The notes under the pieces: model-generated | The model's input: only the letters and a program-made list of their open reading frames with translations | What the model was told of the DNA's origin: nothing | The model's database searches: none | Translations under genes and position numbers: made by a program | Assembly (NCBI GenBank): GCA_028564675.1 | Contig: JAOVVO010000058.1 | Coordinates: 124,001-188,000, forward strand | DNA length: 64,000 nucleotides | DNA from: Onchocerca lupi | Taxonomy: Eukaryota; Nematoda; Chromadorea; Rhabditida; Onchocercidae | Reading direction: 5' to 3' | Part shown: in pieces, positions 1-13,296 of the stretch | Layout of the letters: the number at the start of each line of letters is the position of its first letter | Numbering within the stretch: the stretch's first letter is position 1

Positions 1-503
1 TATACTTGGAGTTTGCTATTTTTCTTTTTTTTTTTGCATATTCTAATTATTTTGCTGTATATTTGAATACTTAAATGTTCATATTTGAATAATTAAATGT
101 TTTTCCAATAATCGTTCAAGTTTCATCTTGATTTCAATTTATTTATGCAGAAGAAATATGCGCATTTGATTGCCGAAAATTCATTTGAAGAGCATATTAT
201 ATAATGTTTTTGTAAACAAAATTAACTAATAGAAATTGGAGAGGTTTAAGGACAAAACATATTAAATTTCATTTAATGAAGTCAAAAAAAGAAGTGTGTA
301 ACAATGAATCATATCGACTACGTTCCATGTCAAGAATCCATATCAGGAGAATCAGAAGCTTGTAATAAATTTGCTGTTATTGTCTTGAAAAAAAAGGAAA
401 AACCCCTAAGTATTTGATGATTAATGTCGTCAATCAAATCGTAGAAAAGTATTCAAATGGTATCACTCACCTCTTACCGTTAAATCTTAATCGAATATTC
501 TTT
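1..503. other. Intergenic, nothing recognised
   Basis: AT-rich sequence with no protein-like reading frame. It ends at the 5-bp duplication (TCTTT, 499-503) that flanks the solo LTR to its right. Confidence 0.6.
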
Positions 504-1015
504 TGTCGTGAAAATAAATATTGCGACTAAGACAATTCCTTTTAGAAAACGGTATTTATTAAATAGGGAACAATCACGAACCAAGGATTATTTAGAAAAT
601 ATCTAACTGATTAACCACTGTGTTTCTTTCCCTTGTTGTTCGTAGAACAGAATATTTATTGTCCCTGTTGTTGATTGTTGCTGGGGTCGTTGAACGATGA
701 CGTCAGTAGGAAACCCTTGTAGAAGACTGTTGTATAAACGCAGCGACTGATAGTGGAATAAGAATAACTCTCTACTCCAAATCCGATCCTTACATATCCC
801 TTCGGAATCCCTCCTTCTTTTCTGATCTCCAATTTGGCGCCTCAGAATCTCGCTTTAATTTAACTGTTAATTGGGGCGTTTAGAGGCAAACATGTTTACC
901 GTTTTAGCGGGAAACATGTTTACTTTAATATTATCGGCCTGTCCGTATATTTGAAATTAGCACTTCATGACCCTTAACACCCCTTGTTTACATCAAGTTT
1001 CGGATTTTTCCGACA
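504..1015 (+). mobile_element. Solo LTR (copy A), 512 bp, with TSD
   Basis: The element starts TGTCG and ends CGACA, an inverted terminal pair of the TG...CA kind. It is flanked on both sides by the identical 5-mer TCTTT (499-503 and 1016-1020). It shares its full length with the copy at 42546-43009: the TTCGGATTTTTCCGACA end, the GATCTCC stretch and the GGGGCGTTTAGAGG/GGAGCGTTTTGACGG stretch. It holds about two units of the 24-bp AAACATGTTTAYCGTTTTRG repeat. No internal retroelement domain is nearby, so it is a solo LTR. A 5-bp duplication fits Gypsy or BEL/Pao elements. Confidence 0.88.
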
Positions 1016-4000
1016 TCTTTCTCTATAATTCCAAAAAAAAAAAAAAAAAAAAAAACAAAAAAAAACGATCCGAATGTCTCATTCCACCATGGTGATCAAT
1101 CATGTTGATTATCGATTATAACAATGAAACTTTAACTTCAAAAATAGCGTAGTATGTACGGACATTTATTGTGATTTAAAGATATGTGTAATTTCTTCCA
1201 GTGATAGGACGCTGGAATATGTATGGCATCCTCAATTTTTGATTGTTCCATCAAAGTCATTTAATGATGTATAAAAAAGGATTCTGATTTTCTTTGCAAA
1301 AGACTATTTTATATAATAGAAAAGCAATTTTTTACATGCATATCACATAAACATCAAACTTGAACTTTTGTTGTTAGCATAACATCATTAGAATAAAAGC
1401 GAAAAAACTGTTTAAAGCGAAGATACGTGTGATAATATTTAGGTAATTAATTAAAATACATATGATTTAGATAATTAATTCAAATGTAAAAATCAGCTTT
1501 TAAGACAAAATTATAGATTTTCAACTGTCTGCTTTTCAGTGCTGTTAAAAGGGCCATACTGTTGGAAGACAATTTGGTTGATTAGTTGAACTTTGCAAAA
1601 ATTCCGACCCTTTTTATTTTTTAATTATATATCTTGAAAAATGACATTGAAATTTTCAAAAACGGAAGACTTCCTCTAAAAATTTAACTATCATAGCATT
1701 TTAAAGCCATTTTTATGGTTTAAAAAATCGTTTTTAGATAGTTTCATCGAAATACCGGCTTATTTTAAAATTTCAATTCTTATTTTTTATTGAAATAACA
1801 AGTTTGTTAACTGAATTCATCTTATATCACTTTTCAAAGAGAGGCTAAAGACAAAAGAATAATAGTTACATCTGCCTTCAACATAATTTCAATACAACTC
1901 TTTCTTCAATGTCCTTTCCTTTTCTTTTCATCATTTATTCAAAAGTTGAAATGGTAAATGTGCGACAGCGACTGTGATAGTTCACTGGCTGACAAGAAGA
2001 CAACATTGAAAAGTTGAAAGTTCCTTCACCAACTTGCACTTTAATTCAAGCAAATGCAAGTTGATGATAAAGATGATTACAATAAGTTTTTATGTTTATT
2101 GTATGACATAAAATAAGTAGTCTTCTTTTTGTGGACATCAAATGACAGTGATTCAGCATTAGTATGTCAATGTCTGTCGAAAACTTTAGAAAAATTGGGA
2201 GTTGGTTGTTTGAGTGGACGAATTTGTCGTGTGATAAATATTTAGAAAAATGTAGTTTATTATAGCAACGACATTACAATATAATTAGTGGACGAATATG
2301 GAAAATACATTTGATAACTTGAATATTTGTCTTAAAGATGATAGGGAATTTATTCTGGGGTTTATTAGGAGTTAAGAAACTAATGAAGTTTGATGAAGGA
2401 TTTAAATAGGTATTAACGGCAGAAATAACGGATGAAGATTTAAGGATCAAACCGAGTTAGAGGGTTGTATTAGTCCAGAAGATTCCTATGGCCGCTAACA
2501 TCCGTTTTTATAGTGGAGGCATCAAACTGAGCGCAACTAAAGACCAGAAGATTGACATATGAATGAATCTACGATTTTTACAATTCAAATTGAGCTTGAT
2601 AATCACAAAAGAAGATAGATAGTTGGACAAAGGAACTATTTTACGTTTTACAACCCTTTAAATGGCATGTGGAATATTGACTGCAAGCATTACCATTATT
2701 GATGAATAGCTCTAGATGAGTTGCATATTAAAATTATGCATTTATTATCTTATAATATCCCTACTCGATTAGCTTTATCTATCAACTCGCCTTTCATGAG
2801 GCTTATGAGAGTGTTGGATTATTATAGTTATAAAAAATAAGTTTGTTGATAATTTAGGTAGTAATATGAATAACGTAACAAATAATTTGGCCGATAAAAT
2901 ATTATCATATAAGCAAAACCCTTATAGCAGTCCTTACAATCGACATGTTTTACAAACCTTTAGACAATAAAAAAAGAACTCTATCAATAGATTGAAGGAT
3001 GAGGGAACAAAGATCACTATGCGAAGATATGGATAAGTGATTCATTTGATTGAGGAATACGATAAATTTCTATTATACAAATACTTTGGTTTGAATTCAA
3101 TTTGAATACATATTACTAAAATTCGGTGTTTCTCGATAATGCTTTAATTGACATACATTTATGCTTCAGCACCTGCAATTTTTTTATTAAATTGCAGCTC
3201 AATTTTGGGAGCAGAAATTGAAATCGAGATAAGTTTTCATGCTGCCAATTTACATTTGAGAAAATATGGAAGAAAGTAAAGATGATAATATTATTTCCCT
3301 GTTAAAAATGAATAATAATCTAGTCTAAGTTTTAAAAAATGAGTTCCAATTTTCTGAGAGTGTCCAAGTTTTTTTTTTACGAAATTAAGCGGAACTTCGC
3401 ATTTTCCTTCCGAGAATCAGAAAGGATCCTGTATTTATCTCTATAAAGATTTGAACCGGAAAAGTGGGAACTTTAGGAAAAAAGTTTTCATTTGTCCGCA
3501 AACTCTTGAAAAAATCATTAAAATTTATCGACGAAACTGGAATAAATTCGGTTCTCATTTGTTCGGTTTCTTCTTTTCATTGCTAGTTTTTTTATTTGAA
3601 GATGCAGTAAATGGCAAAAAGGAATGCAAGCTTTTCTTTTGTATACAAATTATTTGTTAATTGAAATTTCTTTAGAATGTTTCGGTCAATAACAAACTTG
3701 ACATGCTTGAGAAATAGCCTAGACTTTGTTAAAAAGCAGTTGAGCGTAACAAAGATCACTTTGTCTTTCCCAAAAAATATGCAAACAATTGACACCTTTT
3801 CGTAGGAATTACATGGAATTACTAATTTCATCAAACTCTTCGCTATTATCCACAACAATAAATGGGAAAAATGAGTAAGAAAATGAAATAAATAGTTCCT
3901 TTTCTTTTCTAATAACACTTATACATTAAGGGGAATTTATAGCTAAATTTTTTTTCTATCTTTTTTGACTGAATGAAGCAGCAGAAGTATCATTTGTTAG

Positions 4001-6410
4001 CCTAGGCCAACATATCCATCTCATTTGGTTCTGACAAAAGAAAAAGTGCCCTCAAATTATATGAAATATTTTTTTTCAAAAAGAATGTTTGAAAGTATTC
4101 AATTTCCTGCTTCGAAATGGATTCGAACTATCATCATTCTTTTTGCATTCAGCTAACTCACTACATCTCTAGATTCCGATGATGGCTTTAAGGCACAGCA
4201 AAAGACGAGTTTTCAGGCCCAAAAAAGGTTTAAAATAAAATAAAAATATTTGTGCTCAGTAAAATTTTGCTATTCAGCATTTAAAGATATTTCGCTGTGC
4301 ATTCAATAAAAATCACTTCTGTTTCACGTTTATTGATGGCTTAAGGATGCACTGAATTGTATTTCATGGCATATTTCTCAACGAAAGCATAGTTTCGCTT
4401 GTTTTTCTTTCTTTTTCAAACATGAAAAATTTCTATCATAAATCTTTGAATATATATTTGCATTTATGTCATAGCTGCAGAGTGATTCTGTGTTAAAAAA
4501 TTATTCTCAAAATGTTCGCTATGATTATTGCAAACATCTTGCAGATTTCGAAGTTTTTCAGACTATAGATAAGTCTATTCTCAATCATTCCTTATAAAAA
4601 CGTCTAATTTTAACCCTCACTAATATAATAGAAAATTTGCGCTATTAGTCAAAAAAAGAAAAAATTATTGAAGCGAAAAATTAAGTAATGAACTTCCGAT
4701 TGGTTTATGGAAATTGAAATTTGAAACAGAATGGATTTATATTCATATCTTAAAAGTTTTCAAAATTCTTCTTATCTATGATTGTAAATTTTAACATCAA
4801 AATCTTTACTTTTTTTCTGAAAAGTTCCAATTGCCATTTTTGGCATGGGAAATTCGAAAACTCAAAAAGCAAAATGTCACCCGGAAATCGTTGAAAGTAC
4901 ATTTTTAAATTAAAAGTGCATTATCGAGTTGATTCAAAAATAAAATTTCTTTGATCGGCCTAAAATAAATTGTCCAAAATGGAATCTGACTCTGAGTGAT
5001 CCATCAAATAGACGGATCCGAAAATACAAACATTTTGTGGCTGCTTAGTCGTCTATCGTTTGCTGTAACTGCTTTTTCTTCTTTTTTATCTATATTCTAA
5101 CATAAAGCATACATAAGTTTACTTGTTTATAAACGAGGAACATTTTTCAGATATAAAGTGTTAATTAATTATCGGACCATAGAATCACTTAGGCAGAAGG
5201 CCAGGACCTGACTAATGCACTGTCCCAGCTTTACGTAATGTTGCTTTAGCAGCTGGCTTGAAGAGTTTGTGGCTTGAAGTTAGATCAACTACTAAGTCTC
5301 TTATTCCTATGTTATTCATCAATCCGATTATTCGTCTCAGTGCAGAGCCAAAAGATGAATGAAATCAACTTGTTTACTATAGCTAATTTATTTCTTTTAT
5401 TCAATATTCGACTCAACATATCCTTCTTGTTGTGCATGTCAATTTGTGCCCAATCATTTTTCCAAGGCCTTCACGAGCCGTTTTTCTTTTCTCTTCGCTC
5501 CCTTTGTCTCCATTTGTCTCCGCCATGCCTGATTTTTTAGAAACTTCTGTTCAAAAAATAAATTTGCCTTCCTCACATTTTGATGAAGAAAAAATAATTT
5601 AAAAGGATGGCTCAACAGATAACCAATGGCTGACACCATTCTTTAAGCTTTTAAATTTTTTCATCTTTTTCGATTTCCTTCATGAAAATAACTGAATTTA
5701 CCAAAGTTGGCAAATTTTTGGAATTTTTCCAATTGCAGGAAAATTTGGACTCTTAAAATGCTGTTTAATTTTGAGATCACGGAAACGACACTTTATTCGT
5801 CGTCTTAAAATCCATTTTAATCTTACTGTTAGTGATCTCACCATACAACTATTACATTAATGCTGTTGATAGCGCACAATCTGCATAATATTAAAAACAG
5901 AAGTTCTGAGTCTCGATGTTCAGTCTAAGCCTAAAATTAAAGTAGCCTTAAAAAAAAGTCGTGAAATTTCAGGCTACATATCGATAGATTAGACCTGTAA
6001 GGTTGAAACTAGTGGCAATAGTGATAATATGGAATTACGTAATACCGTTATCATTAGTTTTAGTCTTTCAAATCTTAACCAGTCAATATAGACTGAAAGA
6101 TCAGGACTCTACTAGTCGTTCAAGACTTGTGCATCAAGAATTTTATCTTTTTGTTCCAGAATATTAACTTTTATAGGATAATCAAAACTTTTTCTGCAAA
6201 TTTTCATTCCTAACAGTCTTTCTTATTTCTATTTTTTCAATCCATAAATCGAAATTATGCAGCAGCAAAATTAATTCTGTTCAAATGAATTCTGTCATTG
6301 CAAAATTATTACAATTTCTATAAATCGCTTAATTTTCTGAAATTCAACTTTGTCATGCAAACTGATATTTTCGCTTACTTCATATGCTAATCATTGTAAT
6401 GCCGTAGATC
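1016..6410. other. 5.4-kb intergenic region without recognised gene
   Basis: AT-rich, with many homopolymer runs (A-run at 1033-1054). Short open frames near 3451-3660, 3592-3918, 5274-5540 and 5454-5639 have low-complexity, F/K/N-rich translations with no recognisable motif or splice support. They look like chance frames. It may include promoter sequence for the receptor gene that follows. Confidence 0.55.
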
Positions 6411-9400
6411 ATGTACTTCATTTTTTTAATGGCTGCTTGTATCGCTGATACAGGTAATTTTACTCAAATATATTGTTCAAAAAAATATTACTCAAAGAAA
6501 AATTTGAGTAGTATTGAAATTGAGATTTTCAATATATTGTGCAGATACAAACCTGCAAATTTTAGGAACATTATTAATAGGTTTTTGTACAGTCCGTTTG
6601 CAAATAAGGCTTTTAAAAATTTTTCTTCCAAAATTCCTCGCCAAATGCTGGATGAAGTTGTCTTCCGAAACTGTCCTTTTGTTTGCTCCTTAACGATAAA
6701 CTGCTAATTTGATTTTATATTTTATAAATTTGAATTTGCAAAAATGATTCAAATCTGTTCAAATTCTTCCGTATAGAAGTTTTTGAAGTAGCAGTGGGTG
6801 GTCAACAGATGCGTGATGACAATAATACGAATGAAACCACCGATGAACAACGTCTTTTGCGTTATTTGCTCAATCATTACGAGAAAGCAGTACGACCTGT
6901 GAGAAATGCTTCGAATACAGTGATCGTAAAGATGGGCATGACGATAACGAACATTTTCGATATGGTCATTTCTTTTTTTTTTTTTATTTAATTTTCGAAG
7001 CAAAAAGGCAAAAGACACCACTGGTCAGATCAGCAAAGATCATTTTTCGAGCAAAGGTCACAAGAGAACTCTACGGAAGCCTGGCTGAGATAAGCAGTGT
7101 TCAGAAAAAGTATTGAGAAATCATTGTATGCTATCAATTATTGAAAAATCATCCACCATTCTTCCGAATGCGCCATCGGATGTTTCGGATAGAAAAAATA
7201 TCGCAATACATTAGAAAGAATGATAGACTAGATAAGACGATTTCTCGGAAATGTTTATTAGTCTAAGAATCGAAGACGTATCCAATATGTATCTATAGAT
7301 TTCATGAAGTACTTGAAATACTTCAGCCAGTTTCATAGAAGCAATTATGCAAAAAGCGAAGATATCGCATCTGTGTTGTTGTGATTGTATCAGAAAATAA
7401 ATGTCATATCAAAAATTTTTATCCTTAATTAAAAAAGTAATTTTAGGACGAGAAAAATCAAGTGCTTACAATAAATGTCTGGCTAGATCAAGTAAGTTCA
7501 TTTTTTGTATCGGAAATAATTTCAAACTTCCTGATAAGATCTTTTCAAATTTCGGAGAATTTCATTTAAAGAAAGAATGCTCTAAGAATTTAGGAATGGA
7601 GAGACGAACTGTTGGTTTGGGATCCGAAAGAATTTGGTGGAATTGAATCCGTTCGAATACCATGCGATTTGATCTGGTTGCCTGATATCGTTCTTTATAA
7701 TAAGCAAGTTTGCATCATCTATAACTCCATCATTATTAGAGAGGAGAAGAGAATGAATTAGATCCTCAGCAGATTGTCAGTACTTTCTGAAGTATACAGT
7801 CTATATAAATAACAATGTAAATGTTCCGTTGTGACTCTTCACACAACGCTGCAAGTTCTTCGCCGATTGCTTTCAAATTTTAACATAACGTTGCATTCGA
7901 ATAGGCGCGCTTTGATCTACTTTTTTTTTTTACCTATCACGGGCGTGACAGGTAAAGTAAGTGAGCGAACGAAAATTTTTGATCACGTCATACACGTCTT
8001 TATGAGTGGACAGAATTCATTGACGCGCCTATCTCTCGCATTCACCGGGAGCAGGCCACGCGATTGCATGGCCGGCCCCCTAGAGTACGCTAGTATTTAA
8101 ATATAAACAAATCAAGTGATTCGGAATTTTTGTGCTTCACGTAACTGGCTGATATTCAGTGCGGACGATTACACAATTGGCTCTATGAATTCAAGGGCAA
8201 TGTTATTTTATGATGGCATTGTCTTCTGGCCTCCGCCAACGCAACTTCGTAGTACCTGCAAAACTGATGTCACCTATTTTCCATTCGACAGTCAGCACTG
8301 TGCAATTAAATTCGGTTCCTGGACTTATGATGGTAGAGAGAAGTTCTACGCTTTTATATTTGTATCTAATAATTTTCTATTAAACAATTTCCGAATTTCC
8401 CAGGTTGTAGCAGCAGCAGCAATACCATTGAAACCAAATTTATAAACAAGTTGTCAAATTCATAAGAAAGAGATTTATTTAGGTTTCCAAGTGGATATCA
8501 CAAACCGAAGTGTAAATGTTGATTTAAGTAACTATGTGGAATCCGGAGAGTTTGATTTGGTGAAGGTATTCCAGAAACGTCGAGTTCTTAAATATACATG
8601 CTGTCTGGAAACATATCCTGATGTTACATTTTACATTCATATCAGACGAAAGGTTATTTGTTATATTCATAATAAACATACGATTTCTTTTTTTTCTGAT
8701 TTGCTCTCCTTATGTCAAAATTTAAAAAAAACTTAGATGATTAGTTCAGAATGATTGAAAAACAGGTAAGGAGGATATGTATGCTATTTCTGCTCGCGAA
8801 ATTTCTGGATAGCCAGGGTGTCAACAATTGGCAAAAAAAATCTTTCCGAAAGTAGTAATTTTAGACTAACCAACAAAAAACTGATTTAATTTAGGAATTA
8901 AATACTTTGTTCAATAAAATAAGCAATTTTTGAGATTTTGAAACTTTTAAGGATGTATATAAATTTAATCAAATTTCGAAATAATGAGATTTTCCAAGAA
9001 TGTTATAAAAATATTTTTCAGACGCTTTATTACTTATACAATGTTGTATTCCCATGCTTAATGATGTCTGTTTTAACACTTCTTGGTAATCATTTCATTC
9101 TAAAATTTAGAATTGAAATTCACTGTTTCAATTTGCAATCTTCGTATTTTAATCCATAACTGTGTGATATATGTTAGAAGTATTCTTTAGAAGCAAACGT
9201 GTAGGAAGTCAGTTCAACACGTTGATGCCGTAGAATGACGTGATCACTACATGGAACAAAGAATCAAAATTCAACTTGAACTAATCTAAATTTTCAGTTT
9301 TCATTGCGCATTCCAAATCATTTCTCAGTTTAACAAATGGAATTGACATGCAGTCATTATAGAAATCTTTTTCAGTGTTTATTTTGCCACCTGACTCGAG

Positions 9401-11014
9401 CGAGAAAATCACATTGGGGATCACAGTTCTTCTTGCATTTTTGGTAAATACATCCGCATTGGAATGAAATGTGCGAAAAAAAAAATACTTGTGCTGTGTA
9501 ACAGTTTATTTAAGTGATCCGAGATCAATCATCAAAATGGATTGCATAATTTTCGAAGTTTCGGATTTTTGCAAGAGATTCCGATAAATAAATTTGTTAT
9601 AGTCAAGAAAAATGTGCTTTTTCTAACAGACTGTTAAAAAATTCGTAATCCATATCGATAACTTCATTTTACGATTGCAAGTACATTTCTGATCGGATTT
9701 ATAGTTTTTCTGATCACGAATAACTTCAGGTTTTTGTGCTAGCTATAGCAGAAAAAATGCCGGAAACAAGCGATTCGATTCCTTTAATTGGAATTTATCT
9801 AACCATTGTTATGCTTCTGACCAGCATATCTGTCATTATGACCGTCATGGTGGGATATATTTCAATTTCAGAAAATGTTTATTTATTCTTTCCAGAAATT
9901 TCAGAAAAGTTGTTGGGATATACCTCAATAAATTTGTCACAATTTTACAAAAATTATTGCAATAGTACACAATCGTGGAATGATTTTTGAAACAAATGCA
10001 TATTTGTTTCATTCTGCACGATAAATTTATCACTTCTATGAATCATTTCAATTTTCATAAAATTCATGCTATTCTGATCTCTGAAGGCATTTATTTAGGT
10101 GTTGAATTTCTACCATCGAGGTCCACTTGATCGTCCTGTACCAGAATGGGTCCGTATGCTTGTCTTGCAAAAATTGCGACATTTTTTAAAAATGAATTTA
10201 CAATATCCAATAAGTAACAGAGATGATTTATTTGTGTCGAACGGTCAACCACGCAAAATATGTTCACGAGAGATCATTAGTCAGTTGCCTTAAACTTTGA
10301 AATAAACAAAATTTGTTAAAAAAAAAAAAAAGTGCAATTACGCCTGAGACTTATAACAATAGTAGCAGAAAAATGATTCTTTTACTCAAGGTCTGAAATC
10401 GCCTCGAAGATCAATTCGTAATCAACTCGAAGATCAATTACTTTGGTGGCAAGAGACTGAATTCGTCAACCTTGATGGATGTTTAACAGCACGTAAAACT
10501 AAGCGGAACATCGATTTGCAACTTCGTTCATACAAGATATTGCAGGTTATTCTATTTCAAATAATTATAATTGAGGAATTTAATCATCGAAATTTTGGCT
10601 AATGTTCATTTATAAAGAGATAGCAACCTTAAAACCTGCATAAAAAAAAAAAATAGTTACGGAAAGCGAAAACATTAACTTGACGCAATAGTTAAGTGTC
10701 AAGAATTTAAAAAATATGCATAATTTGAGATACTGAAAATCGTTCTCTATAATTTTAATCTGTCATCACACATCTTCTGGATTAATAAACCGTAAAGCAC
10801 ATTGTAGACGTTTTTGAAACGCCAAGAAACGAACGAATTACATCAGATATTGGCAAGCGAATGGCGTCAAGTAGCTTACGTAGTTGATCGTTTATTATTT
10901 TGGATCTTTTTTGTATGTACAGTAATAATAACTGTTATTTTACTTGTCATTATACCAATTAGGTATCGTTCATCTGATGATTTTCTTGACGAAAATTCTT
11001 ATTGGAATGTGTAA
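6411..11014 (+). CDS. Nicotinic acetylcholine receptor alpha-type subunit (ACR family)
   Basis: Twelve exons: 6411-6453, 6777-6964, 7447-7491, 7594-7703, 8160-8332, 8483-8652, 9022-9085, 9376-9443, 9730-9849, 10099-10279, 10391-10545, 10808-11014. They total 1524 nt, giving 507 aa, a normal length for the family. The protein should be a subunit of an acetylcholine-gated cation channel in nerve or muscle membranes. Seen: a short hydrophobic leader (an in-frame stop lies just before the first ATG), Trp-rich ligand domain, Cys-loop C162/C176 with 13 residues between, vicinal cysteines YTCC (Y224, C226, C227) marking an alpha subunit, TM1 about 245-266, TM2 about 276-293 after SEKITLG, TM3 about 306-329, then a short cytoplasmic loop and TM4 about 468-489. 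Intron 4 is GC-AG. A poly(A) signal lies at 11151. The alpha7/ACR-16-like group is likely; the exact orthologue is not assigned, and a further upstream exon is possible. Confidence 0.93.
7839..7910 (-). repeat. Dispersed repeat segment shared with 23624-23701
   Basis: About 70 bp read as the reverse complement of 23624-23701. Shared blocks include TTCGCCGATTGCTTT (TTCACCGATTGCTTT in the other copy), ACGTTGCATTCGAATA and GCGCG. A third, shorter match lies at 22970-23005. It is a dispersed repeat belonging to the same element family as the LTR-like copy B. Confidence 0.75.
7919..8098 (-). repeat. GC-rich retroposon-like insert with A-tail and palindrome
   Basis: Read on the minus strand this is a segment of about 170 bases, much richer in GC than its surroundings. 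It ends in a stem-loop (arms ACCTATCACG and CGTGACAGGT, 7932-7953) followed by a run of 11 A, which looks like a reverse-transcribed small RNA. No terminal duplication was found. The parent RNA is not recognised. Confidence 0.45.
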
Positions 11015-11236
11015 TATTAATTCTGCTCAAAAACATCTCCTCGATAGTTCTACCTTTTCATTTCCTTTATTACATAGTTAAATATTATTTGGATCATATC
11101 TTTGAAATATTTCTATTATATTGAGTATTACATAGCTTCGTATAACAAAGAATAAATGTAAGTCATAAATACAGTATGGTTTTTGCACCAGTAATTAGAT
11201 TTAAGAGAAAGTTTTGAAAATGTGAATTGTCGTTAT

Positions 11237-13296
11237 TCAATCAGCATCACCAGCCATCAATTCCCAGAATTCTGCAAAAAGTTTTCCAAATTATGTGAGG
11301 CTTATTCATAAGATGAATTTTTACGTATAAAATTGAAGTCATCCTAAAGACATTTAATAAATATCATAAACTATAGAATTAAATTTTAATTTTTTTCCAA
11401 TTTTAAAATCCATATTTTAATTCAACGAAGATAAATTAGAATTCTTTCAATTTTGCTTTCCTTTCCTTTCCTCTCTTTTCTCTCTTACCTTCAAATTCAA
11501 TCTTTCCAGAACCATCCTCATCTATTTCATCTACAGCCGCCTCCAACTGTTCGTCGCTCAAATCATCAGCAATTTCCTTCAGAAGCGCTTTCAGAGTAGG
11601 CCGAGATATATAACCATTACCCTTAAATGTCTCTGTTAACTGAGAAGTTTAATCAGATTTAGGAATAAATCAACGATATATGCTGATTTTACACTATCAA
11701 ATCACTCTCCCAGTTTTACAAAAATAAAAAATTGCTAAAATTCAATAAAATCAAACATTAAAATGTTTAAGAATCGGAGAGATACCTCTTTGTCAAAAAG
11801 TCGGAAAGCTTCTCTCAGCTCCTTCTCCAATGTTTCCTTATCGACCGTATTGGCAACAGTGTAGACAAGGGCACAGAATTCATCAAATTCCAGTTTCCCA
11901 GATCCATCAGCATCAAATTTACGAACCAACTTTCGGAGTTGCTTTTCATCAAAGTCCTGTTCCATCGCATGCATAATCTGGCCAATCTGTGTCGCCATGA
12001 TATAACCCTGTTTACCGCGGTCGAACATATCGAAGAATTTTTGATATTCTGAAAAGAAGCCAAAAAATTTACCCGAAAATAATTAATAAAGTAGATTAAA
12101 ATAAATTAAAAAAATTATTTTCGATAAAATTTTAAATCAATTGTTGTATTGAATGAAATGTTTAGAATTAAGGATAACTGCTAATGTATATTAATTAAAT
12201 TCTCGCTTAGGTTGACAGACGACATGTTATAGAATCCGTCTTTATAAAATATATAATACATCGTGTTGTACCAATATTAATAGGGAATTAAAAATTTTGT
12301 ATTTTTATACTGATGTACAAAGATTGGATGTTACTTGAAAAAAGACAAACCTTCAATTTGTGAGCCGTCGATTTCAGCCAGAATCTCATCAATATCTTCC
12401 GCCTGTAATCATTTTATTAAAAATTTATTATACCAGATATTTCTCGAGTACATTCAAAAAAGTTGATAGATAACATCAATGAACAAGAGATATCATGGTA
12501 CTGTAATGTTCCTCTCTAATGTATACTTGCGGTTTTTCCATCAATGATAGGTATTAAAATCATTTAATAAATAATTGATTAAAGCAAACTTCAAAACGTT
12601 TTAATCTAGAGGTAACAGATTTAAATATTTTTTACTCTCATCGATTACGGGAATTTTCCAACTTTCAAAAATAGTCTTGGTTTTTTAATTCGAAAACTTA
12701 ATTACGTTCTACCAAGAATTTACTAAAAAAGAAAAAAGTCAAGTATTAAAATGAGTTATTTTGAATAAATTTAGGTAAATAAATATATTCTGGTTTTTCC
12801 ATAATTCTATAATAGTCTTTGCTCATAATTTTTTGATATTATGTGTACTTTATCTCAGACTCATAGAAATAGGAATTTTGTAAACGGCAAGTAAGATATT
12901 ACTTAAAATTACCGGAAAACTTGTCATAAAATTGAAAAGTAAATAAATAAAATCCATCTTATCCCTCAGCATTATATACATAAAGCTGGACAATGATGGA
13001 ATTAAAAGTGAAATTTTCCATAATACCATAGAATGAAAAATTTTTTGTATTCCAACTTATTCAATTTTTAGATTACATTCCAACTGATTTTGTTTTAACT
13101 GCAGTTTTCTACTTTTTTATTCAGTAAATTTCATTATATTTCAGAAAACTTATAGGAATTAATTACATACTGATCGATCAATCAATATGACACTACAGTT
13201 GCATACATCATGCAAGCGTTATATTTTAGTCAAATTTAAAAGCAAAAAATAGTTCAGAAAATGAGAAAAAGGAGAAAAGGCTGAAGAACTCACCAT
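11237..13296 (-). CDS. Troponin C (PAT-10 type)
   Basis: Five exons on the minus strand: 13296-13294, 12402-12351, 12048-11786, 11621-11489, 11271-11237; 486 nt, 161 aa, the usual length. It is the Ca2+-binding subunit of the thin-filament troponin complex of body-wall muscle. The start MAEDIDEILAEIDG matches nematode PAT-10. EF-hand I (around 25-36) is degenerate. EF II is residues 64-75 (DADGSGKLEFDE), EF III starts at D104 but lacks several acidic ligands, and EF IV is 140-151 (DEDGSGKIEFEE). Sites II and IV are therefore the likely Ca2+ sites. The first exon contributes only the ATG, followed at once by a GTGAGT donor. It converges on the acetylcholine receptor gene, whose stop codon is 222 bp away. 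Confidence 0.97.

Larger units (their letters stand above)
7704..8159 (+). other. GC-AG intron 4 of the acetylcholine receptor gene
   Basis: The donor is AA|GCAAGT and the acceptor TTCAG|TGCGG. Only the GC donor keeps the frame and gives the family-typical LYNNADDY; the GT four bases downstream leaves the wrong phase. The intron carries the repeat block at 7839-7910 and a GC-rich A-tailed insert (7919-8098). Confidence 0.88.

Noticed and set aside
3592..3918. 108-codon minus-strand open frame
   Set aside because: Phe/Lys/Asn-rich, low-complexity translation, no acceptor/donor context and no family motif; AT-rich sequence produces such frames by chance.
4115..4190. tRNA-like or SINE relic (minus strand has AGTTCGAATCC, box B-like)
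   Set aside because: No complete cloverleaf: the T-stem has a mismatch and the anticodon and acceptor arms cannot be paired.
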